NCBI GenBank assembly: GCA_024421095.1
Contig: JAHQYM010000005.1
Location: 1 to 56,205, forward strand
Length of the DNA: 56,205 nt
Origin: Acidimicrobiia bacterium
GTDB taxonomy: Bacteria > Actinomycetota > Acidimicrobiia > Acidimicrobiales > Aldehydirespiratoraceae
Reading direction: 5' to 3'
The position numbers were made by a program, and so were the translations under genes. The notes below the pieces were generated by a model that was not told where the DNA came from, searched no databases, and saw only the letters and a list, made by a program, of their open reading frames with translations. Each line of letters begins with the position of its first letter. Position 1 is the first letter of the stretch. Below, piece after piece: positions 15,554 to 25,137 of this stretch.

Positions 15554-16866
15554 CAAACAGCCGCCGCCGCGAACCCTTTATCAAGGTCGGCGATGATGTC
15601 TTCAATCGATTCGAGGCCCACCGACAAACGCACCTGACCCGCAGACACTCCAGTAGATGCTTGCTCTTCGGGAGTCAGTTGAGAATGCGTGGTAGCCGCA
15701 GGTTGAATCACCAAACTGCGAACATCGCCAATGTTGGCGAGGTGGCTGTGCAGTTCGAGCGCCTCAACAAACTTCTTCCCCGCCTCAAGGCCACCTTTGA
15801 TTTCAAAAGCCGGCACCGAACCGTAGCCTCGCCCGCCACCAAGATGGTTGGCGATCTCGTGCCACTGAGAAGTTGGTAGTCCAGCGAAAGACACAGATTC
15901 AACTTGGTCGTGTGCCGCGAGATATTGCGCCACGGCGTTGGCGTTAGCGAAGTGACGCTCCATTCGCAAACTCAACGTCTCTAGCCCCTGCAACAACAAG
16001 AAAGCGTTGATCGGAGAGATCGACGCACCAATATCACGCAACAACTGAACTCGTGCCTTGATGATGTAAGAACCGGGCCCGAGCGCTGGCCAATAAGCAA
16101 GACCGTGATAGCTAGGGTCGGGATCGGTAAACATTGGATGTTTACCCGAAGCCGCAAAATCGAAACTGCCACCGTCAACGATCACCCCCGCAATGGTTGT
16201 GCCGTGACCACCGATGAATTTTGTGGCCGAATGAACAACAATGTCGGCACCATGTTCTAAGGGACGGATGAGGTATGGGGTAGCCACCGTGTTGTCGACA
16301 ATGAGTGGCACATTATTGGAGTGAGCAATGTTGGCGACCTTGGCAATATCAACCACATTGTTCATCGGGTTACCGATCGATTCGCAGTAGTACGCTTTGG
16401 TATTGGGTTGCGTGGCCGCTTGCCACGCGGCGGCATCGTCGGCATCGTCAACAAATGTGACTGTGATTCCCATCTTCGGCAGGGTGTAGTGGAAAAGGTT
16501 GTAACTGCCGCCGTATAACGCCGAAGCCGACACAATGTGGTCACCAGATTCGGCGAGGTTGAGAATTGCCAAAGTCTCGGCCGCTTGCCCAGAAGACAAA
16601 GCCAACGCTCCAGGGATCCCAATAGCTGTCTCGGTTCCGCCTTCCAGGCTAGCTACACGAGCCTCAACCACAGCTTGAGTTGGGTTCATGATGCGCGTGT
16701 AAATGTTGCCCACTTCAGCCAGCGCAAACAAATTTTTGGCGTGGTCGGTGTCGCGGAACTGATACGCAGTTGTCTGATAAATTGGCGCGGCCCGAGCCCC
16801 CGTTTCTGGATCTGCTTGTTGGCCTGCGTGTATCTGGCGGGTTTCAAAGCCCCAATCGTTACTCAT
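15553..16866 (-). CDS. metY: O-acetylhomoserine sulfhydrylase (PLP enzyme)
   Basis: 437 residues of the Cys/Met metabolism PLP family: GFETRQIHAGQ at the start, YQTTAYQFRDTDHA, TRIMNPTQAVVEARVASLEG, and the PLP lysine in VVHSATKFIGGHGTTIAG. The length and the GARAAPIYQTTAY opening favour O-acetylhomoserine aminocarboxypropyltransferase, which makes homocysteine from O-acetylhomoserine and sulfide, over cystathionine synthase. Its TGA stop overlaps the ATG of the UGA-containing peroxiredoxin, so sulfur assimilation and peroxide defence are co-expressed. Two tRNA genes lie upstream on the same strand. Confidence 0.9.
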   Translation of the reverse strand: MSNDWGFETRQIHAGQQADPETGARAAPIYQTTAYQFRDTDHAKNLFALAEVGNIYTRIMNPTQAVVEARVASLEGGTETAIGIPGALALSSGQAAETLAILNLAESGDHIVSASALYGGSYNLFHYTLPKMGITVTFVDDADDAAAWQAATQPNTKAYYCESIGNPMNNVVDIAKVANIAHSNNVPLIVDNTVATPYLIRPLEHGADIVVHSATKFIGGHGTTIAGVIVDGGSFDFAASGKHPMFTDPDPSYHGLAYWPALGPGSYIIKARVQLLRDIGASISPINAFLLLQGLETLSLRMERHFANANAVAQYLAAHDQVESVSFAGLPTSQWHEIANHLGGGRGYGSVPAFEIKGGLEAGKKFVEALELHSHLANIGDVRSLVIQPAATTHSQLTPEEQASTGVSAGQVRLSVGLESIEDIIADLDKGFAAAAV

Positions 16867-16922
16867 GTGTACTACCTTTCTTTTCTTATGCGGCTACTTA
16901 CGGCACGCATGCGAACCAATGG

Positions 16923-16995
16923 TGGGCTCGGTGGGGATCGAACCCACGACCGAAGGATTATGAGTCCTTTGCTCTAACCACTGAGCTACGAGCCC
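16923..16995 (-). tRNA. tRNA-Met (CAT)
   Basis: Minus-strand cloverleaf with acceptor GGGCTCG/CGAGCCC, anticodon stem AAGGA/TCCTT and loop CTCATAA (anticodon CAT). It could also be tRNA-Ile read after lysidine modification; sequence alone does not decide. Confidence 0.88.
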
Positions 16996-17042
16996 AACTT
17001 GAGGCTACCGCCAAATTGTGCAGGCTCACCCTGCTTAGTTGG

Positions 17043-17115
17043 CTCCGGGGGTGGGGCTCGAACCCACGACAAATCGGTTAACAGCCGATTGCTCTGCCAA
17101 CTGAGCTACCCCGGA
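17043..17115 (-). tRNA. tRNA-Asn (GTT)
   Basis: Minus-strand cloverleaf with acceptor TCCGGGG/CCCCGGA, anticodon stem ATCGG/CCGAT and loop CTGTTAA (anticodon GTT). It lies between dnaG and tRNA-Met. Confidence 0.93.
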
Positions 17116-17162
17116 TCGCAAAACGATGTTCGGTTGATGATACAAGCATTTCTCTTGCCCAC

Positions 17163-18956
17163 CTATCTTGTTCGCCATTGCACTTGTTGAATCAACCACG
17201 GTAACAAAACCTCAGTCACATTCTGGCGTTGCACGCCCATATCAAGTTTCTCAAGTTCAAGTTGAAGCCAGCGCAATGCTGCACTCAACTCGACCCGACC
17301 AAGGTCACTATCGGAATACAAACGCAAACCACGCACCATCCCATCAAGGGTGCGCCTCGCCACCGCACGAACTAAACCAGCCATAACATCGTCAACATCG
17401 GCATCAAAGCCGTCGACAGCAAGCTTCCGCAATAGTGCCGCTGCGGGCTCACTGCAGATCTCAACTGCGCCCGCGAAACCGTGATCTTGAAGCGCTTGGA
17501 AGGCTTCTTGGCGCACCCCATTGCCGAACAAATTGGTATGCAATTTCGCACCGAACTCGGGACGATCGATCACCAACCGGATCGCCTCATCTTCGGCTGG
17601 AACCGCTGGTTCATCAGCAACACGTGCATCATCAGCAACACGCACAGTAGCGCGCTGCTCGGTTGTCACCGCCGAGCGGAACCCCGCAGACAAAGAACGT
17701 AAAGTCGCGATCTCTACCCGACAACGGTCCGATATTTCCAACAAGTAAGGATCGCGAACCAACTCATTGGGGTGCTCACTCACAACCAGAACCGCGTTTT
17801 GTGCAGCACGAGCGCGCGCTTCGGGACTCGATAAGTCCTTGCGAGCCAAAGCCCTTTCCATCCGAAAACGCATGTAGGGCTTCGCTTCTTGCACTGCACG
17901 GGCCAACTCAGTTGGATCTTGACGGGCAACTTGATCCGGGTCAACGCCCTCAGCAAGGTCAGCCACGTAGACATCTAACTCAAACTTCTGTTCCCATTCA
18001 TAGACACGTTCCGCGGCTGCCAGACCCGCCGAATCGGTATCGAAAGCGAGCACCAAACGGTCGGCCGAAAAGCGTTTGAGTAACTGAATGTGCTCCTCGG
18101 TGAGCGCTGTTCCACAGGTAGCCACCGCGCGCAAAATGTTTGCGCGACCAAAACCGATCACGTCCGTGTAGCCCTCACAAATGATCGCTTCGCCTTCATT
18201 GACTATCCCAGCACGATGCGTATATAAACCATAGAGCAAACGGCTTTTGTCGTAGACCAGTGCTCGGCCACTGGAGTTTTTGTATTTCGGGCCCTCCCCA
18301 TCTGGCAGCACACGCCCGCCAAATCCACTAAATCTTCCCCGTTCATCGGCGATAGGGAACATCACGCGCGCACGGAACGCATCAATCGGCCAACCCTGCG
18401 AATTCAAATAACCAAGGCCACTATCACGAAAATCATCCCGAGTAATCTTCAAATGTTCTGCTAGCGCGTTGGGGCGGTCGGGTGCCCAGCCGAGTTTGTA
18501 TTTCGCAACGACATCACGGTCATATCCGCGGGAGCGCAGATAGCCACGAGCCGCACCCGCATCAGTAGCATTCAGCAGACGCTGATGGTAGAAATCAGCT
18601 GCCTTGGCCACCGCTTCAAGCAAGTCTGACTTGCGACCGCGTTTCTTTCCTTCGTCCATGTCGGTGTAGCGAAGTCGGATACCGCATCGAGCTGCGAGCG
18701 ACTCAACCGCACCCACGAAATCCACTTTTTCCATTTCTTGGACGAAGGTGATGGCATCACCACTGCGCCCGCAACCAAAACAGTGGTAAACGCCCTTTTC
18801 TGCACTAACCGACAGCGACGGGGTGCGCTCACCATGCAGGGGACAACGAGCCATCCAGCTACGCCCCGACCGTTTGATTGTGGTGTGTTCACCAATGATC
18901 GCAACTAGGTCGGCGCTAACCCGAACCTTGGCGATGTCGTCCTCGTGAATACCCAT
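17163..18956 (-). CDS. dnaG: DNA primase
   Basis: 597 residues. The N-terminal zinc ribbon has Cys38, His41, Cys59 and Cys62 (RCPLHGERTPS and YHCFGCGRSGD). The Toprim catalytic core carries CEGYTDVIGF and LAFDTDSAGLAAAE, whose acidic residues bind metal. The C-terminal part is helical and should contact the DnaB helicase. It makes RNA primers at the replication fork. It follows glyS by 9 bp on the minus strand, so the two are probably one transcript. Confidence 0.95.
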   Translation of the reverse strand: MGIHEDDIAKVRVSADLVAIIGEHTTIKRSGRSWMARCPLHGERTPSLSVSAEKGVYHCFGCGRSGDAITFVQEMEKVDFVGAVESLAARCGIRLRYTDMDEGKKRGRKSDLLEAVAKAADFYHQRLLNATDAGAARGYLRSRGYDRDVVAKYKLGWAPDRPNALAEHLKITRDDFRDSGLGYLNSQGWPIDAFRARVMFPIADERGRFSGFGGRVLPDGEGPKYKNSSGRALVYDKSRLLYGLYTHRAGIVNEGEAIICEGYTDVIGFGRANILRAVATCGTALTEEHIQLLKRFSADRLVLAFDTDSAGLAAAERVYEWEQKFELDVYVADLAEGVDPDQVARQDPTELARAVQEAKPYMRFRMERALARKDLSSPEARARAAQNAVLVVSEHPNELVRDPYLLEISDRCRVEIATLRSLSAGFRSAVTTEQRATVRVADDARVADEPAVPAEDEAIRLVIDRPEFGAKLHTNLFGNGVRQEAFQALQDHGFAGAVEICSEPAAALLRKLAVDGFDADVDDVMAGLVRAVARRTLDGMVRGLRLYSDSDLGRVELSAALRWLQLELEKLDMGVQRQNVTEVLLPWLIQQVQWRTR

Positions 18957-18965
18957 ATGTGTAAG

Positions 18966-20291
18966 TTAGTCGAGCCGTTGCGCTAAGAAGCCTTGAATTT
19001 CCGCGATCGCGACCCGTTGTTGCTGACGTGTATCGCGCTCACGCACCGTGACCGCGCCATCGGTTATTGTGTCGAAGTCTATCGTCACGCAATAGGGCGT
19101 GCCGATTTCATCTTGACGGGCATAGCGCTTACCAATAGATTGCGTTTGGTCGTAATCGGCCATCCAACGGAACTTGACCAAGTCGAAAACCTCATGCGCG
19201 ATCTTGATCAGTGAGCCCTTGTTGGATAACGGCAGCACCGCGAGCTTGTAAGGTGCCAAGCGCGGGTCTAAGCGCAATAATGTGCGGGTGTTGCCATCAA
19301 CGACCTCCTCGTGATAAGCCGCCATCAGAAAAGCCATTGCCGCACGGGTGGCGCCGGCAGCCGGTTCAATCACGTAGGGAAAATACCGTGCGTTGTTGGC
19401 CTGATCGAAATACGTGAGACGTTCCCCCGAATGCTCGGCATGCACACTCAAGTCGAAATCGCCCCGATTAGCGATGCCTTCAAGCTCGTCCCAGCCCCAC
19501 GGAAATCGAAACTCCAAATCCGAAGTCTTAGACGAGTAATGGCTCAACTCATCGGATTGATGCGGGCGCAAGCGAATCTCGTCTGCGTTGATACCCAAAC
19601 TCAGATACCAAGCGAGCCGCTGCTCGCACCAGTAGTCAAACCAATAGTCGGCATCTTTGGGCGGTACGAAGAACTCCATTTCCATTTGTTCAAACTCGCG
19701 GGTACGGAAAACGAAGTTACCCGGCGTGATTTCGTTGCGAAAGGATTTGCCGATCTGTGCAATACCAAACGGCGGCTTTTTGCGACTGGTTTGCAAGACA
19801 TTAACAAAGTTCGTGAAAATACCTTGCGCGGTTTCGGGACGCAGATAAACCTCGGCGCTGGAGTCAACCATCGGGCCGGCGTGAGTCTTGAACATTAAAT
19901 TGAACTCGCGGGCTTCGGTGAAAGACCCCGTAGTGCCACAAGTTGGGCATTTGTTGGGGTCGACTAGCCGGTCTTGGCGGTGCCGGGCATTGCAATGCGT
20001 GCAATCGACAAGCGGGTCTGCAAAGTTAGCTAGATGCCCGCTTGCTTCCCAAACTTGTGGCGGCGAAAGGATGGCCGCGTCGAGGCCAACCACATCATGA
20101 CGCTGCTGCACCATTGCTTGCCACCAAGCCTCTTTCACGTTTCGCAGTAGCAGCACACCAAGCGGCCCGTAGTCATATGTTGAACGAAATCCGCCATAAA
20201 TCTCCGCCGATTGAAACACAAACCCCCGACGTTTCGATAAGTTCACTATCTTGTCGAACAAATTATTGGCAGACTGATCCGATTTTCCCAT
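18966..20291 (-). CDS. glyS: Glycyl-tRNA synthetase, dimeric type
   Basis: 441 residues, class II aminoacyl-tRNA synthetase of the alpha2 form: VNLSKRRGFVFQSAEIYGG at the start, DYGPLGVLLLRNVKEAWW, the Cys pair HCNARH and CPTCGTTG typical of this type, the motif 2 region GIAQIGKSFRNEITPGNFVF, and motif 3 in VIEPAAGATRAAMAF. It charges tRNA-Gly. It is divergent from the RDD-protein gene 30 bp away, so their promoters share a short spacer. Confidence 0.95.
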   Translation of the reverse strand: MGKSDQSANNLFDKIVNLSKRRGFVFQSAEIYGGFRSTYDYGPLGVLLLRNVKEAWWQAMVQQRHDVVGLDAAILSPPQVWEASGHLANFADPLVDCTHCNARHRQDRLVDPNKCPTCGTTGSFTEAREFNLMFKTHAGPMVDSSAEVYLRPETAQGIFTNFVNVLQTSRKKPPFGIAQIGKSFRNEITPGNFVFRTREFEQMEMEFFVPPKDADYWFDYWCEQRLAWYLSLGINADEIRLRPHQSDELSHYSSKTSDLEFRFPWGWDELEGIANRGDFDLSVHAEHSGERLTYFDQANNARYFPYVIEPAAGATRAAMAFLMAAYHEEVVDGNTRTLLRLDPRLAPYKLAVLPLSNKGSLIKIAHEVFDLVKFRWMADYDQTQSIGKRYARQDEIGTPYCVTIDFDTITDGAVTVRERDTRQQQRVAIAEIQGFLAQRLD

Positions 20292-20321
20292 AGCAGAAAA
20301 GGCTAGCGGAGGTGTGTGACT

Positions 20322-21368
20322 ATGAACTCAACTCAAACTGATTACCCGTATATGAGCGGCCAGAATCAGGGCAACACCGACCCAACTGCAATAATGGGTC
20401 GACGAATCGGTGCCTACGTAATTGATGTAGGTCTTGCAACTGCGGTAACGCTTGCGGTCGGGTTTGCGGCGCTGCTTGTTGCGTTTTTTCAACTTGCCAC
20501 AGTTGAAGATGTCGTCGACAACGCCACGGCAATCAGAATCTGCGACGAATATAACACTTTTGCATCAACGGACATCTGCATCCCTTTGGGGACGGAAGTG
20601 TTGGTGCTGGAGCAAGAACAATACGGCCCGCTTTGGAGCACTACGCTCATCTGGACGGCCCTATCTGCGGTAATCTTTGGGTTGTTGAACCATGTGCTTC
20701 TTGGGTGGCTCGCTGGAGGTTCGCTGGGCAAGCTCATGCTCGGCCTCCGTGTAGTTGACAATGCCACATTCAAAAAAGCGCGCTTCTTGAAGCATCTGTT
20801 TCGCCATGTCCTCTGGATAGTCGACAACATTCCAGCCATATTTCCTTTAGTGGGTTTGATATGCGGTCTCACCAGCAAAGGACATCGCCGCGTCGGTGAC
20901 ATGGCAGCCAAGACGCTGGTTGTCCGAAAGGAGCACCTAGGCAAGCCAGTATTGGTAACCGGGGTCAACGACGCTGCCATGATTTCGGTAATGCAGATAC
21001 CGCAAGCGTGGGGCCCACCTCGCCAACAACCGCCGTCTCTGGCCTCAACTCCAACGGTGGCCGAACCCGTGCCCGTGGAGGCGGTGTCCCCGTCGCCATA
21101 CGCGCCACCAACTGAACCTAGCGCCGAACCAGAAGGCCAATCCGAGACCCCAACCAAAAGCACAATCGAAACACCAGAACCAACCGAAACTAGACCTGAA
21201 CTTGCCACCGAACAGCAAACCTCAACCCCAGATCAGGCCTCGCAACCAGGGGTTGACGAACCCATGTGGGACGAAGCACGCCAAGCCTACATCCAATGGG
21301 ATCCGCAACTTGAAGCTTGGATGGAATGGAGCGACACGCAAGGCCGCTGGATCCCAATCAGCGTGTGA
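20322..21368 (+). CDS. RDD-family membrane protein with acidic Pro-rich tail
   Basis: About 348 residues from ATG 20322 (GGAGG at 20308-20312 fits this start better than GTG 20316). GRRIGAYVIDVGLATAVTLAV opens the RDD domain, GGSLGKLMLGLRVVD is its second hallmark, and GHRRVGDMAAKTLVV ends it; there are about four membrane segments. Residues about 220-320 form a Pro/Glu/Thr-rich cytoplasmic tail. The last 30 residues (EARQAYIQWDPQ, WSDTQGRWIPIS) are Trp-rich, as in actinobacterial proteins with a C-terminal binding tail. Function is unknown; transport or envelope roles are proposed for the family. Confidence 0.8.
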   Translation: MNSTQTDYPYMSGQNQGNTDPTAIMGRRIGAYVIDVGLATAVTLAVGFAALLVAFFQLATVEDVVDNATAIRICDEYNTFASTDICIPLGTEVLVLEQEQYGPLWSTTLIWTALSAVIFGLLNHVLLGWLAGGSLGKLMLGLRVVDNATFKKARFLKHLFRHVLWIVDNIPAIFPLVGLICGLTSKGHRRVGDMAAKTLVVRKEHLGKPVLVTGVNDAAMISVMQIPQAWGPPRQQPPSLASTPTVAEPVPVEAVSPSPYAPPTEPSAEPEGQSETPTKSTIETPEPTETRPELATEQQTSTPDQASQPGVDEPMWDEARQAYIQWDPQLEAWMEWSDTQGRWIPISV

Positions 21369-21369
21369 C

Positions 21370-22101
21370 CTAAGCCTGCTCAAGCACTGCGATTGAACGT
21401 AATCGCCGCTCCAGGTGACGTTCCACCAACGCGGTGGCCAGCAGTTGCAGCTCATGTTGCAAATCCAAAGCCGCGTGCAGTGCCTCATCGGCGAGCACAA
21501 CGCTGAGTTGGCCGCTGAGAATTTGGCGCATCACCGCGAGCGCCTGGGTTGAGATCGGACGGCCACGTCTGCACTGTCTGCACAGCACCCCACCGTCATC
21601 AACATCAAAAGCCACCAGCGAATCAGCTCTGCCGCAACCAAGACAGGAATCGAGTTGAGGTGCTAGTCCCTCATGAGTCAACAACTTCAGAAAGAAAGCT
21701 GGTAACACAAAGGCGTTTTGGCGTTGTTCTAAGGTCACTAGTGCTCTCACCAACATGACATGTAGTGCTCGGTCTGCTTCACGATCTTGGGCCACCCCGT
21801 CAACAGCTTCAAGCATCGCTTGTGCTTGGCCCATTCGCTCTGGATTGTGACGCAAAGACGGAAAGCGAGTAATCGTCTCTACCTGTGTAATCGTGTCGAG
21901 GTCACCTCGACCCCGATACAACTGCACAGCCACATGGCTGAGCGGTTCTAAGCGTCCCCCGAACTTCGAGCGGGTACGGCGAATTCCTTTAGCAACACCA
22001 CGCACCTTGCCATTTTCGTGAGTGTGCAAACTAATGATTCGGTCGGCTTCGCCAAGTTTCCAAGAACGCAACACCACTGCTTGGTCACGATAAAGACTCA
22101 T
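21370..22101 (-). CDS. recO: DNA repair protein RecO
   Basis: 243 residues: SLYRDQAVVLRSWKLGEADR starts the OB-fold, GVAKGIRRTRSKFGGRLEP follows, and a zinc site with CLGCGRAD and CRQCRRG lies at about residues 160-185. RecO loads RecA with RecR during gap repair. It lies 14 bp behind uppS in the minus-strand housekeeping operon and ends one base from the convergent RDD gene. Confidence 0.93.
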   Translation of the reverse strand: MSLYRDQAVVLRSWKLGEADRIISLHTHENGKVRGVAKGIRRTRSKFGGRLEPLSHVAVQLYRGRGDLDTITQVETITRFPSLRHNPERMGQAQAMLEAVDGVAQDREADRALHVMLVRALVTLEQRQNAFVLPAFFLKLLTHEGLAPQLDSCLGCGRADSLVAFDVDDGGVLCRQCRRGRPISTQALAVMRQILSGQLSVVLADEALHAALDLQHELQLLATALVERHLERRLRSIAVLEQA

Positions 22102-22115
22102 CGACAGTCACCCAT

Positions 22116-22841
22116 TCAAGATCGACCGTCGACCCCACCGAAACGGCGACGGCGGTCTTGATAATCGCGAATCGCCGCCAAGAACTCTTGACGCTGAAAC
22201 TCCGGCCATAACGTATCAGTAAACACCAGTTCGCTGTAGGCGAGTTCCCAGAGCAAGAAGTTGGAAATCCGATATTCCCCAGAAGTACGAATAATCAAAT
22301 CTGGTTCGGGCATTTCTGGGTCATACAGGTGGTCAGTGATAGTTGTTTCGGTGATTTTCTCCGCTGCTATACCCGCGGCAACAATGCGTTGCACCGCGTC
22401 AACAATCTCGGCTCGACCACCGTAGTTGAAAGCAATTGTAAAGGTCATTTTGCGGTTATTTTTGGTCAACTCCGTGGCTTCGTGCATCTGCCGTATCAAA
22501 CGTTTCGGCACTCGCCAGTCTTGGCGTCCCACGAAACGAATCCGCACCCCATGGTCGTTGAGTTCATCGCGGCGGCGCAGCAATATGTCTTCATTGAAGT
22601 TCAACAGGAACTGTACTTCGTCACTCGGCCGACGCCAGTTCTCGGTGCTAAAGGCATACACAGTCAACCATTCGACACCTATTTCAAGGCATGCCTCCAC
22701 TACCTCAAAGAGCGAATGTTCACCGGCACGGTGCCCCTGCGTTCGCGGTAATCCTTTCGATTGAGCCCATCTGCCGTTGCCGTCCATGACGCAACCAATA
22801 TGACGTGGTATCCGATTCGGGTCTAAGCAGTCCACAGACAC
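22116..22841 (-). CDS. uppS: Isoprenyl (undecaprenyl) diphosphate synthase
   Basis: 241 residues of the cis-prenyltransferase family: CVMDGNGRWAQSKGLPRTQG holds the catalytic Asp and the phosphate-binding Gly-Asn-Gly-Arg, YAFSTENWRRP follows, and the last motif is PEPDLIIRTSGEYRISNFLLW. It makes the lipid carrier for cell-wall synthesis. Chain length cannot be told from sequence; actinobacteria often make decaprenyl products. Confidence 0.94.
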   Translation of the reverse strand: MSVDCLDPNRIPRHIGCVMDGNGRWAQSKGLPRTQGHRAGEHSLFEVVEACLEIGVEWLTVYAFSTENWRRPSDEVQFLLNFNEDILLRRRDELNDHGVRIRFVGRQDWRVPKRLIRQMHEATELTKNNRKMTFTIAFNYGGRAEIVDAVQRIVAAGIAAEKITETTITDHLYDPEMPEPDLIIRTSGEYRISNFLLWELAYSELVFTDTLWPEFQRQEFLAAIRDYQDRRRRFGGVDGRS

Positions 22842-22886
22842 ATGCTAAAACTACCCGCCTCAACGCCCAGCTTAGTTGCAAGTGGT

Positions 22887-23741
22887 CTAGTAACCGAAAC
22901 GCTGGACTAAATCCGCACGGCGCTGCCAGTTCTTTTCGACCTTTACAAACAGTTCGATAAACACTTCTTCACCGATCTCGGCACGAACCGCACTACCCAC
23001 CCGTTTGAGCACTTCGCCACGCCGACCGATCACAATCGGTTTTTGCGATTCGCGCTCAACGATAATCTCGCAACGAATCCGCGGCCATTCCCACTCAGTC
23101 ACCCTAGTAGCAATGCTATGTGGGAGTTCGTCACGGGTTGCTGCGAGCAATTGCTCACGAACAAGTTCCGCTACCCAAAACTCGTCACCCACATCGCAAA
23201 GCATCTCCGCAGGGTACAAACGAGGACCCATTGGCATTTGCTCAACCAGATAAGCCACCAGAGCATCTATGCCTTCAGCAGTCTTGCCGCTCACCGGGAA
23301 CCACTGCGCAGCACCCAGAGCCGCTGTGGCCCCAAGTTGTTCAAGGACTTGCTGACGTGTGCAAATGTCGATTTTGGTAACCACTACCACCGAATTTTGC
23401 GGTAAACGTTGTGCAATAGCAGCATCGCCGCGGCCATAACGAGCGGTGCCATCAAGCACAAAACACACCACATCCACTTGTGAACTTGCTTGTTGGGCGG
23501 TGGCATTGAGGCTCTTGTTGAGCGCGCTGTGTGGCTTGTGAATCCCCGGCGTGTCTACAAACACCAGTTGGGCATCGGGGCGATGCAAGATGCCACGGAT
23601 CTGCGTGCGAGTGGTTTGAGGCTTATCAGAAACTATCGACACTTTGAAGCCAAGTATCTTGTTGAGCAGCGTAGATTTACCCGCGTTCGGACGACCAACG
23701 AAGGAAACAAACCCAACACGACATTCAGCTAGATCATTCAT
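22887..23741 (-). CDS. era: GTPase Era
   Basis: 284 residues from ATG 23741, which overlaps the end of the CBS-domain gene (ATGAATGA), so translation is coupled. G1 is GRPNAGKSTLLNK, G3 is DTPGIHKPH, G4 is VVTKID; the KH domain near the end has PIVIGRRGEVLKRVG. The frame is open further upstream, but the overlap start is the natural one. It binds the 3' end of 16S rRNA and checks 30S assembly. Confidence 0.95.
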   Translation of the reverse strand: MNDLAECRVGFVSFVGRPNAGKSTLLNKILGFKVSIVSDKPQTTRTQIRGILHRPDAQLVFVDTPGIHKPHSALNKSLNATAQQASSQVDVVCFVLDGTARYGRGDAAIAQRLPQNSVVVVTKIDICTRQQVLEQLGATAALGAAQWFPVSGKTAEGIDALVAYLVEQMPMGPRLYPAEMLCDVGDEFWVAELVREQLLAATRDELPHSIATRVTEWEWPRIRCEIIVERESQKPIVIGRRGEVLKRVGSAVRAEIGEEVFIELFVKVEKNWQRRADLVQRFGY

Positions 23742-24657
23742 GGTTCTCGTGGAGCTGTTGTGGCTCTTTTTGATCTTGGCAAGCACCTGGAGTGACACGA
23801 ACTTTGGTAATCCGGCGACCTTCCATGCTCTCTACCTTCAACACCACGCCCCCCTCAGCAATCGACTCGCCCACAGAAGGCACATGGCCCAAAGTGCCAA
23901 AAATCAAACCGCCCACAGTATCGGAGGCGACATCACCAAACTCAGCATGCACCAGCGCGTTGAGTTGCTCAACTGGCATTCTGCCATGCACTAACGCTTC
24001 ACCACCGGCGAGAGGTTCGACTAGGGGCTCCTCAACATCAAACTCGTCAACAATTTCACCCACCAACTCCTCAACCACATCCTCAAGCGTCACCAAGCCA
24101 GCAGTACCGCCATACTCGTCGACTGCGATCGCCAGATGGAAATGCCCGGCTTGCATCTCCCGCAGCAGAACGTCTGCATGCTTAGTTTCGGGGACGAAGC
24201 GGGCTCGACGCATCACGGTTCGAACTTGCTGAGCGCCTTTGCCAGCACGTTCCGCACGGGTCAGGTCTTTCATCAGGCAGACCCCGACAATGTCGTCAAG
24301 ATCTTCCCCAAACACGGGCAAGCGGCTCAAACCTTTGTCGATAGCGAGATCAACCACTTCACCAATCTGAAGATGCGCGGCTACCGCGATCATGTCTGTG
24401 CGCGGCACCATCAACTCGCGCGCGATCGTGTCATCCAAAGCAAAAACCGACTCGATCAGGTCTCGTTCCTCTTCATCAATCACATCGTCTGCTGCGGCTG
24501 CTTCGGTAAGCGCTATCAACTCGTCTTCAGAACCAACCGGCGGTTCAGTCCACCTCGACAAAAGCCGCTGCGGAAGCCGTTCGGTCAAAGCCAACACCAC
24601 ACCAGCAACAAAACCGGCGAGCAAAGCCACCGCAACGATTAACAAAACCCAGATCAT
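23734..24657 (-). CDS. CorC/HlyC-like CBS-domain transporter-associated protein
   Basis: 307 residues. One membrane helix at residues 2-24 replaces the usual four-helix CNNM domain. It is followed by IARELMVPRTDMIAV and two CBS motifs (LSRLPVFGEDLDDIVG; FHLAIAVDEYGGTAGLVT) and a C-terminal CorC_HlyC domain (VGGLIFGTLGHVPSVGES). It may sense nucleotides and regulate Mg/Co export or membrane traffic. Its ATG overlaps the ybeY stop by four bases. Confidence 0.88.
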   Translation of the reverse strand: MIWVLLIVAVALLAGFVAGVVLALTERLPQRLLSRWTEPPVGSEDELIALTEAAAADDVIDEEERDLIESVFALDDTIARELMVPRTDMIAVAAHLQIGEVVDLAIDKGLSRLPVFGEDLDDIVGVCLMKDLTRAERAGKGAQQVRTVMRRARFVPETKHADVLLREMQAGHFHLAIAVDEYGGTAGLVTLEDVVEELVGEIVDEFDVEEPLVEPLAGGEALVHGRMPVEQLNALVHAEFGDVASDTVGGLIFGTLGHVPSVGESIAEGGVVLKVESMEGRRITKVRVTPGACQDQKEPQQLHENHE

Positions 24658-25133
24658 GGCCAGTAGTGCTCTTGGAGAATTGCCTGTTCTCGAGCTTGCA
24701 TCTGCTCGGTCGTGGCCCGGTCGTAATGATCAAAACCAAGCAAATGCAAGATGCCATGCACAATCAACAAGGCTAATTCATCTTCAACGGAACCATCGTG
24801 GAGACCTCGCCCGGCATGCTCACGAGCCTGAGCAGAAGCCCTAATAGGGCACAGCACCACATCACCAATCAGCGATTCACCACACTCGGTCGCAGCATCA
24901 CCGTCAAGGGGAAACGCCAAGACATCGGTGGGGTAAGCATTACCTAAATGATCCTCGTTCAGTTGCGCCATGCGTTGCTCGTCAACGAATAGTAGGTTCA
25001 CCTCGCCGTGTTGCAAACCTAACCAAGCAAGGGCATCTTGGGCTAGGCGTTGCCAACGTGGCGTGCTGATCGCAAACCCGTCCTGCTCGTTGAGAGCCAC
25101 AACAACTAACCCCAATTGGTCGTTCACCATCAA
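24654..25133 (-). CDS. ybeY: Endoribonuclease YbeY
   Basis: 159 residues with the zinc motif HGILHLLGFDH near the C-terminus and NAYPTDVLAFPLDG before it. It processes the 3' end of 16S rRNA and takes part in ribosome quality control. It sits 4 bp behind phoH and overlaps the CBS-domain gene, the usual actinobacterial order. Confidence 0.95.
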   Translation of the reverse strand: MMVNDQLGLVVVALNEQDGFAISTPRWQRLAQDALAWLGLQHGEVNLLFVDEQRMAQLNEDHLGNAYPTDVLAFPLDGDAATECGESLIGDVVLCPIRASAQAREHAGRGLHDGSVEDELALLIVHGILHLLGFDHYDRATTEQMQAREQAILQEHYWP

Positions 25134-25137
25134 GCGT